64,000 nucleotides of DNA, from assembly GCA_019192545.1 (NCBI GenBank), contig JAHCMI010000012.1, positions 62,001-126,000 on the forward strand. Direction: 5' to 3'. This document shows, one piece after another, positions 8,456-17,392 of this stretch. The DNA is from Rivularia sp. MS3 (GTDB taxonomy: Bacteria > Cyanobacteriota > Cyanobacteriia > Cyanobacteriales > Nostocaceae). The notes below the pieces were generated by a model. It searched no databases, was not told the origin of the DNA, and saw nothing but the letters and a program-made list of their open reading frames with translations. A program made the position numbers and the translations under genes. Within the stretch, counting starts at the first letter, position 1. Each line of letters opens with the position of its first letter.

Positions 8456-8798
8456 AAAGCAATCATTAGAATACTATTTGAGCCTTCATTATCCTGTAAC
8501 AATTTACCCAGATGCAGATGGCGGATATGTAGCTGAAATTAAAGACTTACCAGGATGCCTCACACAAGGTGAAACCCTTGAAGAAACTATGGCAAATATT
8601 AATGAAGCACGGGAACTATGGCTGGAAACCGTCTATGAAAATGGAGACATAATACCTTTACCTGCTACGGATGATACTTACAGTGGTAAGTTGCTTTTGC
8701 GGATGCCAAAAACTTTACATCACCGTCTAGCTGAGGCTGCTAAAACTGAAGGTGTAAGCTTGAATCAATACATCATCTTTTTATTGAGTAATTCATGA
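8421..8798 (+). CDS. hicB: HicB-type antitoxin
   Basis: 125 residues. The N-terminal part is a HicB partial RNase H fold (YPVTIYPDADGGYVAEIKDLPGCLTQGETLEETMANINEA, in pieces), which binds HicA. The C-terminal part from about residue 90 is a ribbon-helix-helix DNA-binding segment (KLLLRMPKTLHHRLAEAA, GVSLNQYI), so it should autoregulate the operon. The first 35 nt overlap the end of hicA, which implies translational coupling. The start ATG at 8421 gives a lysine-rich leader. Confidence 0.93.
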   Translation: MTTLKPKKKQIKKQSLEYYLSLHYPVTIYPDADGGYVAEIKDLPGCLTQGETLEETMANINEARELWLETVYENGDIIPLPATDDTYSGKLLLRMPKTLHHRLAEAAKTEGVSLNQYIIFLLSNS

Positions 8799-8826
8799 AA
8801 TTATTTCGGCAATTAAGCAAAGCTTT

Positions 8827-9804
8827 ATGGATAGCTATCTAAAATTAGCATATAAAGCAGCACAGGAGTTTGCAAGTTATGATTCGCGTTTTTCTATTAG
8901 TAATAAAAAGCCTTTACTTCAAGGAAATAAAAACCGAGTTTTACGCGGGTATTACGAAGATAAACCTGTAGTATTTAAGTTTTATACTGATTTACTCAAG
9001 CCAAATTATTTTAAAAGCAAGTCTACAGAAAGTTTATTTTTGAGACATGCTGCTGCTACTAATGTAGTACCGAAATTAATATTTGAATCTGAAAATTTTG
9101 TTATTATCGAAGAAATACCGGGATGCTCGTTGGAGCAAAAGTTTTCTCAATTCAATCTGAATTTTAATCATTGGTTATCTAAAGTTGCTATTAGTGTTGG
9201 TTCCGCTCATGCTTGTTTAGCTAATCTATTAGTTAGTCAGGAAGTTTTTTCAAATTATTATAATTTACATTCTCATGGAAAAACTTTAGAGCAGAACATT
9301 AATGACATTTTGGAAACTTCTTTGACAATCTGTAAAGAGGTAGAAAATTTCCAAGGTTTACTAAATACTATTGATTACATTTACGAACATCTTGGAAAAA
9401 TTCTCAATCAACCAAGAATTCTTTATAAATACGACAATAATTTAGGAAATATCATCGTAAATAATCGAGGATTTCAAAAATTCATTGATTTTGAAGAGTG
9501 TTACGAAGGTACTAAAGCGATTTATTTAGGAGCTATATTTGATTGCTTGCATCAAATTCCTTGGAATCTACCTGCTGATAGACTAACTATTCGTCAATCT
9601 CTACCTTGGAAGTATATTAAACATGGTTATGAATTGTATGGGAATGAGGCAATTGATTCTTTCCTTTTTGAGCAAATTATTGCTATGGCTATGTTTAATG
9701 CTTGGTTTAGAATAACACGTACTTGGAAAGCTAATCTTGATATGAGTTTCTGGAGTCCAAGATTTTGTAAAAGATTAGAAACATATTGGGATATGATTGC
9801 TTGA
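8827..9804 (+). CDS. APH-like phosphotransferase (kinase fold), unusual catalytic loop
   Basis: 325 residues. The layout fits the aminoglycoside phosphotransferase/choline-kinase superfamily: VVFKFY supplies the ATP-binding Lys (Lys51), an acidic helix follows, IIEEIPG is hinge-like, KYDNNLGNII holds catalytic-type Asp203 and Asn208 with D-x4-N spacing, and FIDFEECYEG supplies the metal-binding Asp221. The usual HGD triad reads KYD, so the His is missing. It lies 28 bp after hicB and 27 bp before the next gene, so it appears to be part of the hicAB transcript. The substrate is unknown; protein, small molecule or nucleotide phosphorylation are all possible. Confidence 0.75.
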   Translation: MDSYLKLAYKAAQEFASYDSRFSISNKKPLLQGNKNRVLRGYYEDKPVVFKFYTDLLKPNYFKSKSTESLFLRHAAATNVVPKLIFESENFVIIEEIPGCSLEQKFSQFNLNFNHWLSKVAISVGSAHACLANLLVSQEVFSNYYNLHSHGKTLEQNINDILETSLTICKEVENFQGLLNTIDYIYEHLGKILNQPRILYKYDNNLGNIIVNNRGFQKFIDFEECYEGTKAIYLGAIFDCLHQIPWNLPADRLTIRQSLPWKYIKHGYELYGNEAIDSFLFEQIIAMAMFNAWFRITRTWKANLDMSFWSPRFCKRLETYWDMIA

Positions 9805-9831
9805 AAAAAGCTGATATCCTACAAAGCAAAG

Positions 9832-10434
9832 ATGAAATCATTTTGGCAATTAATCAAAACTTCTATTTTGACCTCAAGTGTATTTACAATAAACTATAGC
9901 GCTATAGCTCAAAATACAGCAATCACACAACCCCAACCTCCGAAAGAACTCGAACGTTTAGAATATTTTCAAGGAACTTGGAGATGTCAACAACCAGCAG
10001 CACCTACTTCTGCTAATAGTATTTTTATTTGGAATGTCAGAAGAGGTTTAAATGATTTTTGGTATGTGGGAAAAGCTCAAGAAACAAGAGCGCCAAATAA
10101 TGCTAAGCCTGTCAGTTCGCAAGAATTTATCGGATATAATGGAGCATCTAAAAAATTGATTCGTTCGACTATAGTAGGTGACGGTAATTCTTATAATATG
10201 ACTGCAACAGATTGGAAAGATGGGAAATTAATTTGGGAAGGAATTCTGTTTCGGATGGGAACATCTACACCGCTTCGTCAAGAAATTATTAGAAATAGTC
10301 AAAATAAATTTACCGCTACTTATTTTATTCCTGATAGAGAAAATAAATGGAAACCTGCTGTTAGCGAAACTTGTAACCGCTTAAAATCATCATATAGCGC
10401 TAGGCAAAGGTTTAAGTATTTATCAACATCCTAA
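9832..10434 (+). CDS. Exported lipocalin-like protein (DUF1579-like), uncharacterised
   Basis: 200 residues. Residues 1-27 are a signal peptide ending at AIAQ. The mature domain begins LERLEYFQGTWRC and continues with alternating beta strands (FIWNVRRGLNDFWYVGKA, QEFIGYNGASKKL), a pattern resembling DUF1579/lipocalin-like proteins that measure out a beta barrel. Two Cys (in TWRCQQ and SETCNR) could form a disulfide. It is the last gene of the run starting with hicA, 27 bp after the kinase-like gene; whether that link is functional is unknown. Confidence 0.65.
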   Translation: MKSFWQLIKTSILTSSVFTINYSAIAQNTAITQPQPPKELERLEYFQGTWRCQQPAAPTSANSIFIWNVRRGLNDFWYVGKAQETRAPNNAKPVSSQEFIGYNGASKKLIRSTIVGDGNSYNMTATDWKDGKLIWEGILFRMGTSTPLRQEIIRNSQNKFTATYFIPDRENKWKPAVSETCNRLKSSYSARQRFKYLSTS

Positions 10435-10792
10435 TTTAATTGCGTTAGCCATGATTAAATTTTGGCTCATCAGTTGTTAGTATGCTAAATTCTGAATAAA
10501 AATTACCGAAATATTTACTGCGTAGGGATTTGACATTTTATATGCTTAATTTTTGATAACTTTACTCTTTTTCCCCTACTGCCGACTGCCGACTGCCGAC
10601 TGCCTAAAAACGACTACTTAAATAGCATACCAAGTGCTGAAGAACCTAAATTTTAGCTATTTTCGCATAATTATATATGATTGATAAAGGTGTATTTTAA
10701 AATTACTAGATTACAGCTTTATGGCAATCATAAATATTTTTTTAATACTTATATACTTGACAATTTATTTTTATTCAGTTATCAGCTATTTA
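10435..10792. other. Intergenic region between convergent genes
   Basis: 358 bp, AT-rich. It contains the ACTGCCG heptamer repeat at 10578-10604. No gene or clear terminator is visible. Confidence 0.6.
10578..10604. repeat. STRR heptamer repeat ACTGCCG
   Basis: Three exact ACTGCCG units plus a partial fourth, between convergent genes. Confidence 0.85.
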
Positions 10793-11593
10793 CTATAATT
10801 GCGACAAAAAACTAGATATTTCTCGATTAATAATTTCTGGATACTCTGCTATTAATAAATGTCCACCTTCAGGTAAATGTAAATGTTTACCTAATGGAAA
10901 CAATTTGCTTAAATCCTCTCCCATCGATTCGGTGAAGGTTGGATCTTCACCTCCACTAATAACTAAAATCGGAATCTTAAATTTATTTACTCTGTATTTT
11001 TTTTTAAAGAAGTTATAACCCCAAAATATTTCTAAAGCTTTATAAGGATGATATGTTTTTGGTACGGGACTTTCCGCGAAAAAACGTTCAATCTTTTCTG
11101 CTCGGGAGCTAGATAATTTATTTGTTAATGATTGAATAAAAGGTAAATGATAAAGATATCTACCACCCCAAGTAAAAAATTTCATTAAAGGAATCTCCCA
11201 CCAAGGTGCTAAATCGTGAGTTCCCCCAGCCACTAAAATCAAACCGCTTACGGTATGTTTTCTTGACCATTCTAAACCCAAAGGTACCCCATAGCTATGA
11301 CAGCAAAGTACGGGAGATTGGATATGAAATTTTTTTAACAATCGAGTTAAATCGCGTTGATGTCTTCCCAAAGAATAGCGAGAATAAGCCGTAGAATCAC
11401 CGTTTCCCCCCAAGTCATAAGCTAATACCTCTCTACCTTGCTTGAGGAAGAATTCGTATTGCGATCGCCAGTTAAAACGATTCCCGAGTCCCCCATGTAG
11501 GAACACTAAAGCAGGTTTTTCTCCCGGAGTGTAAGCAACCTGCAAATCTACACCTTTCCGCAGATGTATTTTATTTCCAACAAGTTTATCCAT
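10793..11593 (-). CDS. Alpha/beta hydrolase
   Basis: 266 residues, a complete alpha/beta hydrolase fold. LVFLHGGLGNRFNW gives the oxyanion HGG, LAYDLGGNGDS is strand 4/loop, the nucleophile elbow is CHSYG (Ser after His), VISGGEDPTF supplies the acid and GGHLLIAE the catalytic His. The first residue of the elbow is Cys rather than Gly, a tolerated variant. A cap domain lies about 130-200. No signal peptide, so it is cytosolic. The substrate cannot be inferred; the family includes esterases, C-C hydrolases and haloperoxidase-like enzymes. Confidence 0.88.
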   Translation of the reverse strand: MDKLVGNKIHLRKGVDLQVAYTPGEKPALVFLHGGLGNRFNWRSQYEFFLKQGREVLAYDLGGNGDSTAYSRYSLGRHQRDLTRLLKKFHIQSPVLCCHSYGVPLGLEWSRKHTVSGLILVAGGTHDLAPWWEIPLMKFFTWGGRYLYHLPFIQSLTNKLSSSRAEKIERFFAESPVPKTYHPYKALEIFWGYNFFKKKYRVNKFKIPILVISGGEDPTFTESMGEDLSKLFPLGKHLHLPEGGHLLIAEYPEIINREISSFLSQL

Positions 11594-11768
11594 TCGGACT
11601 ATACCTTGAGCAAGTATGAAAAATTGCTTTTAATAGATTTAATAATAGCTAAATAGTTCTAAATTTACTCTATTTTACTAAGTTTACATTTATTTATACT
11701 CTAATTAACGAGAATCTAGAAATCCGGTAACTAAAAAATATCAATAAACAAGCTAAAAAAGGAGAGAA

Positions 11769-13436
11769 ATGTTATTAGATAAACGTCAACGTGTTGGACT
11801 TTGGATAGCTTCGACTTTAACTGCTTTGGTAGGGATTATAAATTTATTATCTGCCGTAACTCCTAATATACCCAAACGTACAGAGCTATTAGAACAGTTT
11901 GTTCCTTTTGAAATCCGCGCTAGCAGTCATTTTTTAGCTGCAATTACGGGATTTATTTTAATTACCCTTGCTGCTAATTTGTTACGTCGTAAACGAGTAG
12001 CTTGGTTGCTAACTGTCGGACTTTTAATTGTATCTATTACCCTACATTTACTTAAAGGATTAGATTACGAAGAAAGTTTGTTGGCAGTAGTATTATTAGT
12101 GCAGTTAATTTTTCTGCGCGGACTATTTACCGCTCAATCTGACCGTCCTTCCATTGCTCAAGGAATTAGAGTTTTGATAGTGGCTCTATTGTTTACTTTA
12201 GCTTACGGTACGGTTGGCTTTTTTCTCTTAGATAAACAATACAGCGTAAATTTTAATTTATTTGAGGCATTGCAACAAACTTTCGCAATGTTTTTCACTT
12301 TAGATAATGCCGGATTACAACCAACTACTAAATATGGACGTTTCTTTGCCGATTCAATATATTTTGTCGGCGCGACTACTTTAACTTATGCTTTATTCAT
12401 GCTGCTGCGCCCAGTTTTATTAAGAACTACTTTTGAAATGGAAAGACAATATGTGAAAGAAATTGTCGAGCAGTATGGTAAATCTTCTTTGGCAAGATTA
12501 ACTCTATTAAATGATAAAGCTTATTATTTTAGCGATACTGGTAAAAGTGTTATTGCTTACGTTGCTAAAGGTCGTGGTGCTGTAGCTTTAGGAGACCCCA
12601 TTGGGCCAGAAGAAGACCGTAAAAATGCGATAAAAGGTTTTCAAGCATTCTGCAATCAAAACGATTGGTATCCAAGCTTTTATCAAACTTTATCTGCGGA
12701 TATTGACCTTTATAAATCTTTGGGATTTAAGTTGATTAAAATCGGTGAAGAAGCCATTGTTGATTTAAAAAGTTTTACTGTTGAAGGTAAAGCTGGAAAG
12801 AATTTAAGAACGGCAATAAATCGTTTTACTAAGTTGAATCATCAAGTTAAATTTTATCAGCCACCGATAAGCGATGAGTTATTACAGAAACTCAAGATTG
12901 TCAGCGATGAATGGTTGAAAATGATGCAGGGTTCTGAAAAAAGATTTTCAGTTGGCTGGTTTGATGAGGATTACCTACGCGATTGTGAAATTGCTGTTGT
13001 AGAAACTAATGATGGTGAAATTAGCGCTTTTGCTAATATTATTCCTGAATATCAATTAAATGAAATCACCATTGACTTGATGCGACGGAAAATAGAAGTT
13101 GAACACGGAACAATGGATTTCTTATTTATTTCCATGTTCAAGCATTTTAAAGAAAAGGGATATGACGGTTTTAATCTCGGTTTATCAGCCCTTTCCGGAG
13201 TCGGTGAAAATCAAGAAGCGCCAAAGTTAGAAAAGGGCTTACATTATCTCTACGAACATCTAAATAGATTTTATAATTTTCAAGGATTGCATGGTTTTAA
13301 AGAAAAGTTTAAACCTCGATGGGAACCGCGTTATTTAGTTTACCCAAATTTAACTAGTTTACCCGATGTAATCATTGCTTTAATCAGGGCTGATTCTGGC
13401 GATAGAGTTTTGGATTACTTCAAATCTGGAACATAA
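11769..13436 (+). CDS. Short MprF-like protein (membrane domain plus DUF2156)
   Basis: 555 residues. The N-terminal ~215 residues contain about six transmembrane helices; the C-terminal ~320 residues are a DUF2156/phosphatidylglycerol lysyltransferase domain (YGKSSLARLTLLNDKAYYF, YVAKGRGAVALGDPIGPEED, FLFISMFKHFKEKGYDGFNLGLS in part). MprF enzymes transfer Lys or Ala from tRNA to phosphatidylglycerol and flip the product. Full MprF is about 840 residues with 14 helices, so the flippase half here is much reduced. A good AAAGGAGAG ribosome binding site precedes the ATG. Amino acid donor is unknown. Confidence 0.85.
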   Translation: MLLDKRQRVGLWIASTLTALVGIINLLSAVTPNIPKRTELLEQFVPFEIRASSHFLAAITGFILITLAANLLRRKRVAWLLTVGLLIVSITLHLLKGLDYEESLLAVVLLVQLIFLRGLFTAQSDRPSIAQGIRVLIVALLFTLAYGTVGFFLLDKQYSVNFNLFEALQQTFAMFFTLDNAGLQPTTKYGRFFADSIYFVGATTLTYALFMLLRPVLLRTTFEMERQYVKEIVEQYGKSSLARLTLLNDKAYYFSDTGKSVIAYVAKGRGAVALGDPIGPEEDRKNAIKGFQAFCNQNDWYPSFYQTLSADIDLYKSLGFKLIKIGEEAIVDLKSFTVEGKAGKNLRTAINRFTKLNHQVKFYQPPISDELLQKLKIVSDEWLKMMQGSEKRFSVGWFDEDYLRDCEIAVVETNDGEISAFANIIPEYQLNEITIDLMRRKIEVEHGTMDFLFISMFKHFKEKGYDGFNLGLSALSGVGENQEAPKLEKGLHYLYEHLNRFYNFQGLHGFKEKFKPRWEPRYLVYPNLTSLPDVIIALIRADSGDRVLDYFKSGT

Positions 13437-13480
13437 ATAAATAATATTTAACGTAGAATTAAATTAGATGATTGATTACA

Positions 13481-14455
13481 TTACGAAAGCCCTAAATCCT
13501 CATCTAATCCCAACATAATATTTAAATTCTGCACCGCAGCACCGGAAGCTCCTTTTCCTAAATTATCTAATCTAGCTACCAATAAAGCTTCTTTTGTCTG
13601 GTCATTCGCGAATACAAATATCTCAACTAAGTTTGTATTATTCGCTGCCTGTGTATCTAAAAACTTACCCTTGCGTAAACAGCTATTATCATTTACAGGC
13701 GCGATGGAAACGTATTTCTCGTTTTGATAATATTCTTCGAGGGTTTTTTGAATCAATTCACCGTTGACTTTGTCTTTTGTTTGAGTTTGTAGCGAGTGTA
13801 AAGGCAAGGGAATTTGTACCAACATTCCTTTTTCAAAGTTTCCTACAGCAGGAACAAACAACGGTGGAGACTGCAAACCCGAATGCTGGTGCATTTCTTT
13901 AACGTGTTTATGCGCGAAGCTTAAACCGTAGATTCCATAAGCATAATCATTTACTTTTTCTTCCGAAACGCTTTGATATTCCTCCATCAGCTTTCTTCCT
14001 CCTCCCGAATACCCAGAAATCGCATTGATACTCACGGGAAAATTTTTAGGAATAATACCTGCTGCAACTAAAGGACGCACGCAGGCTAGAAAACCGGTAG
14101 GATAGCATCCGGGGTTACTAACTCTTTTAGCGTTTCTAATTTCTTCTCGCCGACTTGATTCTAATTCGGGAAAGCCGTATACCCAACCGCTAGCAACGCG
14201 ATGGGCAGAACTTGCATCTAATATTTTTACCTCGGGATTAGTGACAAAACTTACAGCTTCGCGGGCTGCATCATCGGGTAAACAAAGAATTGCTACGTTA
14301 GCAGAATTAATAAGTTGCGATCGCGCTCGAGCATCTTTCCGTTTTTCTGGAGGTATGCTGAGGATTTCAATATCATCGCGACGATCCAAACGTGAGTGAA
14401 TTTGCAATCCTGTGGTACCTTCTGCCCCATCAATAAAAACCGTAGGCTTGCCCAT
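13481..14455 (-). CDS. argC: N-acetyl-gamma-glutamyl-phosphate reductase, type 2
   Basis: 324 residues, the short (type 2) form of ArgC. It reduces N-acetylglutamyl phosphate to the semialdehyde with NADPH in arginine biosynthesis. The N-terminal Rossmann loop reads GAEGTTGLQIH, the catalytic Cys117 is in SNPGCYPTG, followed by NAISGYSGGGRKLMEEY and the C-terminal dimer region. The Asp-Ser pair DASSAHR is also typical. It converges on the MprF-like gene with a 44-bp spacer. No other arg gene is adjacent, as is usual in cyanobacteria. Confidence 0.95.
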   Translation of the reverse strand: MGKPTVFIDGAEGTTGLQIHSRLDRRDDIEILSIPPEKRKDARARSQLINSANVAILCLPDDAAREAVSFVTNPEVKILDASSAHRVASGWVYGFPELESSRREEIRNAKRVSNPGCYPTGFLACVRPLVAAGIIPKNFPVSINAISGYSGGGRKLMEEYQSVSEEKVNDYAYGIYGLSFAHKHVKEMHQHSGLQSPPLFVPAVGNFEKGMLVQIPLPLHSLQTQTKDKVNGELIQKTLEEYYQNEKYVSIAPVNDNSCLRKGKFLDTQAANNTNLVEIFVFANDQTKEALLVARLDNLGKGASGAAVQNLNIMLGLDEDLGLS

Positions 14456-15142
14456 AATTTCATACCTTCCTTGAAATCTCGAAGATGCTTCTATATTTTC
14501 TCACTATGTTGAGCAATTTCTACTATCAGTTATTAGTCAAGTTAGTAAATTTAACGATAAATTAGCCGTATTTATTAACTCATTGGCTTTATTAATTTCA
14601 GATATAAATTAAGTTTAATCCAGGTTTCATTGTGAGGTCATATCGCTAATCTGTTAAATACTCTTAATGTATTTAATTGATTTTGATAAAATCATCTGCT
14701 TTATATTTGTTATATCTTTACTTGCGGCTAGGGAATATTTTTTACATTTACTATTTCAAATTATATTTTGCTATGTATATTGTTATATACGGTATTTAAT
14801 ATATATATGTCTTTTTTTATATAGAGACAAAGTAATAAAGCATTTATATAAAAAATACAAGTACTTAAGGGTTGACCATTTTAATTGATAAAAAATTTAA
14901 AGAACATAATTTCCATATTTTTTAAAAACCGATTTATATTTTTGCTTTTTATATCAAAATGAAGTGTTTATATTTTCAGGCTTTGAAGAAAATGAATAAA
15001 TTAGTGAATTCTCAAAACAATGAAAATGAATCAATATTATATATTCAATTATTTTATATTTAGAAAATTGCGATAATTCATGATTTAACATTTAGGTAGT
15101 TTCTTCAGAATCCCAGGTAGAACTAAGTAAGGAGGTAGAAAA
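14456..15142. other. AT-rich intergenic region
   Basis: 687 bp, very AT-rich. The only open frame (14667-14888) encodes a low-complexity Ile/Tyr/Phe-rich peptide without a ribosome binding site and is not called. The right end carries a strong Shine-Dalgarno sequence (AAGGAGG) for the gene at 15143. Confidence 0.6.
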
Positions 15143-16384
15143 ATGGCAGATGCTCTAGAGAAAAAGACTTCAAACTCGCAGTCTTCTGTAAGTATCAGCC
15201 CAGACGGAACTGCAATCAGAGAATCTCAGGCAACTATCACAGTTGATGATGGTAGGGGTAATACTGTAACTGATTCTGTATCTGTCTCTGACTCAAATCC
15301 AGGTGGTGAAGATTCCCAAGATGCTCCCGATACAATGAATGATTCGGGTACTAACACATTTGGTGAAGATTCCCAAAATGCTCCCGATACAAAGAATGAT
15401 TCGGGTACTAACACATCTGGTGATGATTCTCAAAATGCAGCAGATATGATGGATTCGGATGCTAATACATCTGGTGATGATTCTCAAGATGCTCCCGATA
15501 CAATCAATGATTCGGGTACTAACACATCTGGTGAAGATTCCCAAAACGCAGCAGATGCGATGAACGATTTAACTAATTCTGCTCCCTCAGAAGATGTATC
15601 TGAAGCAAGACAAGCAGAATCTTCAGTACAAAAAGCTTTAATAACACAAAGTTTTATTAACAATGGCAGTTTTGAAGGTGATTTCTTTCAACTTGGTGAA
15701 GGCACTTTTGAGAGATGGCGAACCATTGGCGACACCAGTATTGAGACAAAAGAAATTGGAATTGCTCCCACCGATAAAGAGTCTCAAGCTTTAATTACTA
15801 ATGGCTTTAGCGATTCGGGTGGTTCTGTTGAAGAATCGGATTTATCAGAATTTTTCGATTTATCATCTTCCACTCTCGACGCTCTGCTTGGAGGGAATGC
15901 CACAGAAGGTTCGGGAATTAAGCAGCAATTTACCGCTCAAGCTGGCGATATCTTGGAGTTTGACTATACTCTTCTAACTAACGAAGCTACACCATCAAAA
16001 ACCTTTAACGATACAGCTTTCTTTTCTCTCGGGAAATTTGTTCAAAAATTAAGTGATACATCAGATCCAACTTTCTCTTCCGATAAGAATGTCAAAGGAT
16101 ATTCGGAAGCAACAGACACTCAATCTCTAAAAATCTTAATTTCCGAAGCTGGAACATACGATTTAGGTTTTGGAATTGTAGATTTGACTGATACGATTGT
16201 TAACTCTGGAATATTAATAGATGATGTTAAGCTGACTTCAACAGGTGTTTCTCCTTTCGAGTCACAAACTATTGAAGGTTCCGATGCTAGTAAAACTGAT
16301 GCTGCGATTAGTGGCGATGTTGACTTAACCTTCGGAAGTAAAGGTTTTGAACCAGCTGAGAATTCTTCTAATCTTCAGCGATAG
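15143..16384 (+). CDS. Acidic tandem-repeat protein with C-terminal beta domain
   Basis: 413 residues, strong AAGGAGG ribosome binding site. Residues 1-54 are Ser/Thr-rich and contain ATITVDDGRGNTVTDSVSV. Residues 55-142 are four and a half copies of a 19-residue acidic repeat (GEDSQNAPDTxNDSGTNTS). Residues ~165-390 look like a beta-sandwich adhesion or carbohydrate-binding module (FINNGSFEGDFF, GSGIKQQFTAQAGDILEFDY, ILIDDVKL). There is no N-terminal signal peptide and no membrane helix, so if secreted it would need a type I or other leaderless route. Not assigned to a named family. A perfect terminator follows. Confidence 0.75.
   Translation: MADALEKKTSNSQSSVSISPDGTAIRESQATITVDDGRGNTVTDSVSVSDSNPGGEDSQDAPDTMNDSGTNTFGEDSQNAPDTKNDSGTNTSGDDSQNAADMMDSDANTSGDDSQDAPDTINDSGTNTSGEDSQNAADAMNDLTNSAPSEDVSEARQAESSVQKALITQSFINNGSFEGDFFQLGEGTFERWRTIGDTSIETKEIGIAPTDKESQALITNGFSDSGGSVEESDLSEFFDLSSSTLDALLGGNATEGSGIKQQFTAQAGDILEFDYTLLTNEATPSKTFNDTAFFSLGKFVQKLSDTSDPTFSSDKNVKGYSEATDTQSLKILISEAGTYDLGFGIVDLTDTIVNSGILIDDVKLTSTGVSPFESQTIEGSDASKTDAAISGDVDLTFGSKGFEPAENSSNLQR
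15305..15568 (+). repeat. 57-bp coding tandem repeat, 4.5 units
   Basis: Units begin at 15305, 15362, 15419 (54 bp variant), 15473 and 15530 (partial). Each starts GGTGAAGATTC or GGTGATGATTC and stays in frame. Copies are nearly identical at DNA level, which indicates recent expansion. Confidence 0.9.
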
Positions 16385-16697
16385 TTGAACCGTTGAATAA
16401 TTAGTAATTATCAATAAACCCGGTTTTGCAGTAAAACCGGGTTTATTGATGTATAAAAACTGTTGAGTTACTATAGGTTTTGTTCGAGCGCTACTATAAA
16501 ACTATAATATATCCACAAAACTTGAAAAATTACCCATCAACAATGGGTTTTACAATTGTAATCGTAATCTAAAATTAGATTAGCAGTAAGTTATTTTACT
16601 TAATGTATTTGTGTAACAGTTAATGGAATAATTGACTCATTTGTGACATAAATTCAATCTAATACCGATAGACCGTTAATTTCGACGATAATTAAAG
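16385..16697. other. Intergenic region
   Basis: 313 bp. It begins with the perfect palindromic terminator at 16411-16449. The remainder is AT-rich and presumably carries the promoter of the gene at 16698. Confidence 0.6.
16411..16449. terminator. Perfect palindromic terminator (AAACCCGGTTTT type)
   Basis: A 17-bp perfect inverted repeat, TCAATAAACCCGGTTTT and its complement, around a 5-nt loop, 27 bp after the acidic repeat protein. The core AAACCCGGTTTT / AAAACCGGGTTT recurs at 50235-50267, so it may also be a dispersed repeat. Confidence 0.8.
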
Positions 16698-17354
16698 ATG
16701 AAGTTTACGAATCGCTCGCTGTTCTTTGTTGTTGGTTTTGTTGTACTTATAGTTTTCGGCTTTGGAGGCTATCAAATTGGACGCTTTTTTTTGCGGGAAC
16801 CTACAGCAAAAAATTCTGTAGACGCAAAACCTGTAAAAAATGACAAAGTCAGAGCAAGCCTGGGTAATTTTCGGAAACTTGAAGGTACGTCTTATTTAAT
16901 AGCGCCTGTAAACTACCAACAAGATTATCGTCAAAATTCTTATGCTAAAAAAGCATCTACTACCCGTAATTATTTATTTGTTAATGCTAACGATAAATCA
17001 GCACAGCAATTAGTACCGGAAAATGACTATTTATTTCTGAATGCCCAAGAAGTATTTCTCGAAAGGCGTGCAGATAAAATTGCCAGGGGAATGTGGTATG
17101 AAGTAGTCAAGGCTGATAGCAATGATGATAAGCGTTTAGATGAGAAAGATAAGAAAACTATCGCTGTTTCTGATGTTTCGGGAAGCGATTACACTGAAGT
17201 GATTGATGAAGTCGATAGGTTGTTAGGTTCGCATCAAAAGAATTCTACGACTTTATTAGTGTTTTACGAGTTGGATGGTAGAGAGTATGTTGGCGAGATT
17301 AATATTCTCAGACGTGTATTAGTCGAACAGCAGGTATTACCTGCAATTAGATAA
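16698..17354 (+). CDS. Single-pass membrane protein with EF-hand-like loop
   Basis: 218 residues. One N-terminal transmembrane helix (about 8-33) anchors a soluble domain outside the cytoplasm or in the periplasm. Residues near 140-151 read DSNDDKRLDEKD, which fits the EF-hand/dockerin calcium loop (acidic or Asn at positions 1, 3, 5, 9 and 12). The last third (LLVFYELDGREYVGEINILRR in part) is beta-rich. No family name recognised. It converges on uvrC, 38 bp apart. Calcium binding is inferred from the loop alone. Confidence 0.75.
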   Translation: MKFTNRSLFFVVGFVVLIVFGFGGYQIGRFFLREPTAKNSVDAKPVKNDKVRASLGNFRKLEGTSYLIAPVNYQQDYRQNSYAKKASTTRNYLFVNANDKSAQQLVPENDYLFLNAQEVFLERRADKIARGMWYEVVKADSNDDKRLDEKDKKTIAVSDVSGSDYTEVIDEVDRLLGSHQKNSTTLLVFYELDGREYVGEINILRRVLVEQQVLPAIR

Positions 17355-17392
17355 TCCTTCATCGGAGGCTTACATCTTGCATTGGACAATTG

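Noticed and set aside
14667-14888. Open frame of 73 codons, Ile/Tyr/Phe-rich
   Set aside because: Low complexity, no ribosome binding site, in a very AT-rich spacer; expected by chance.
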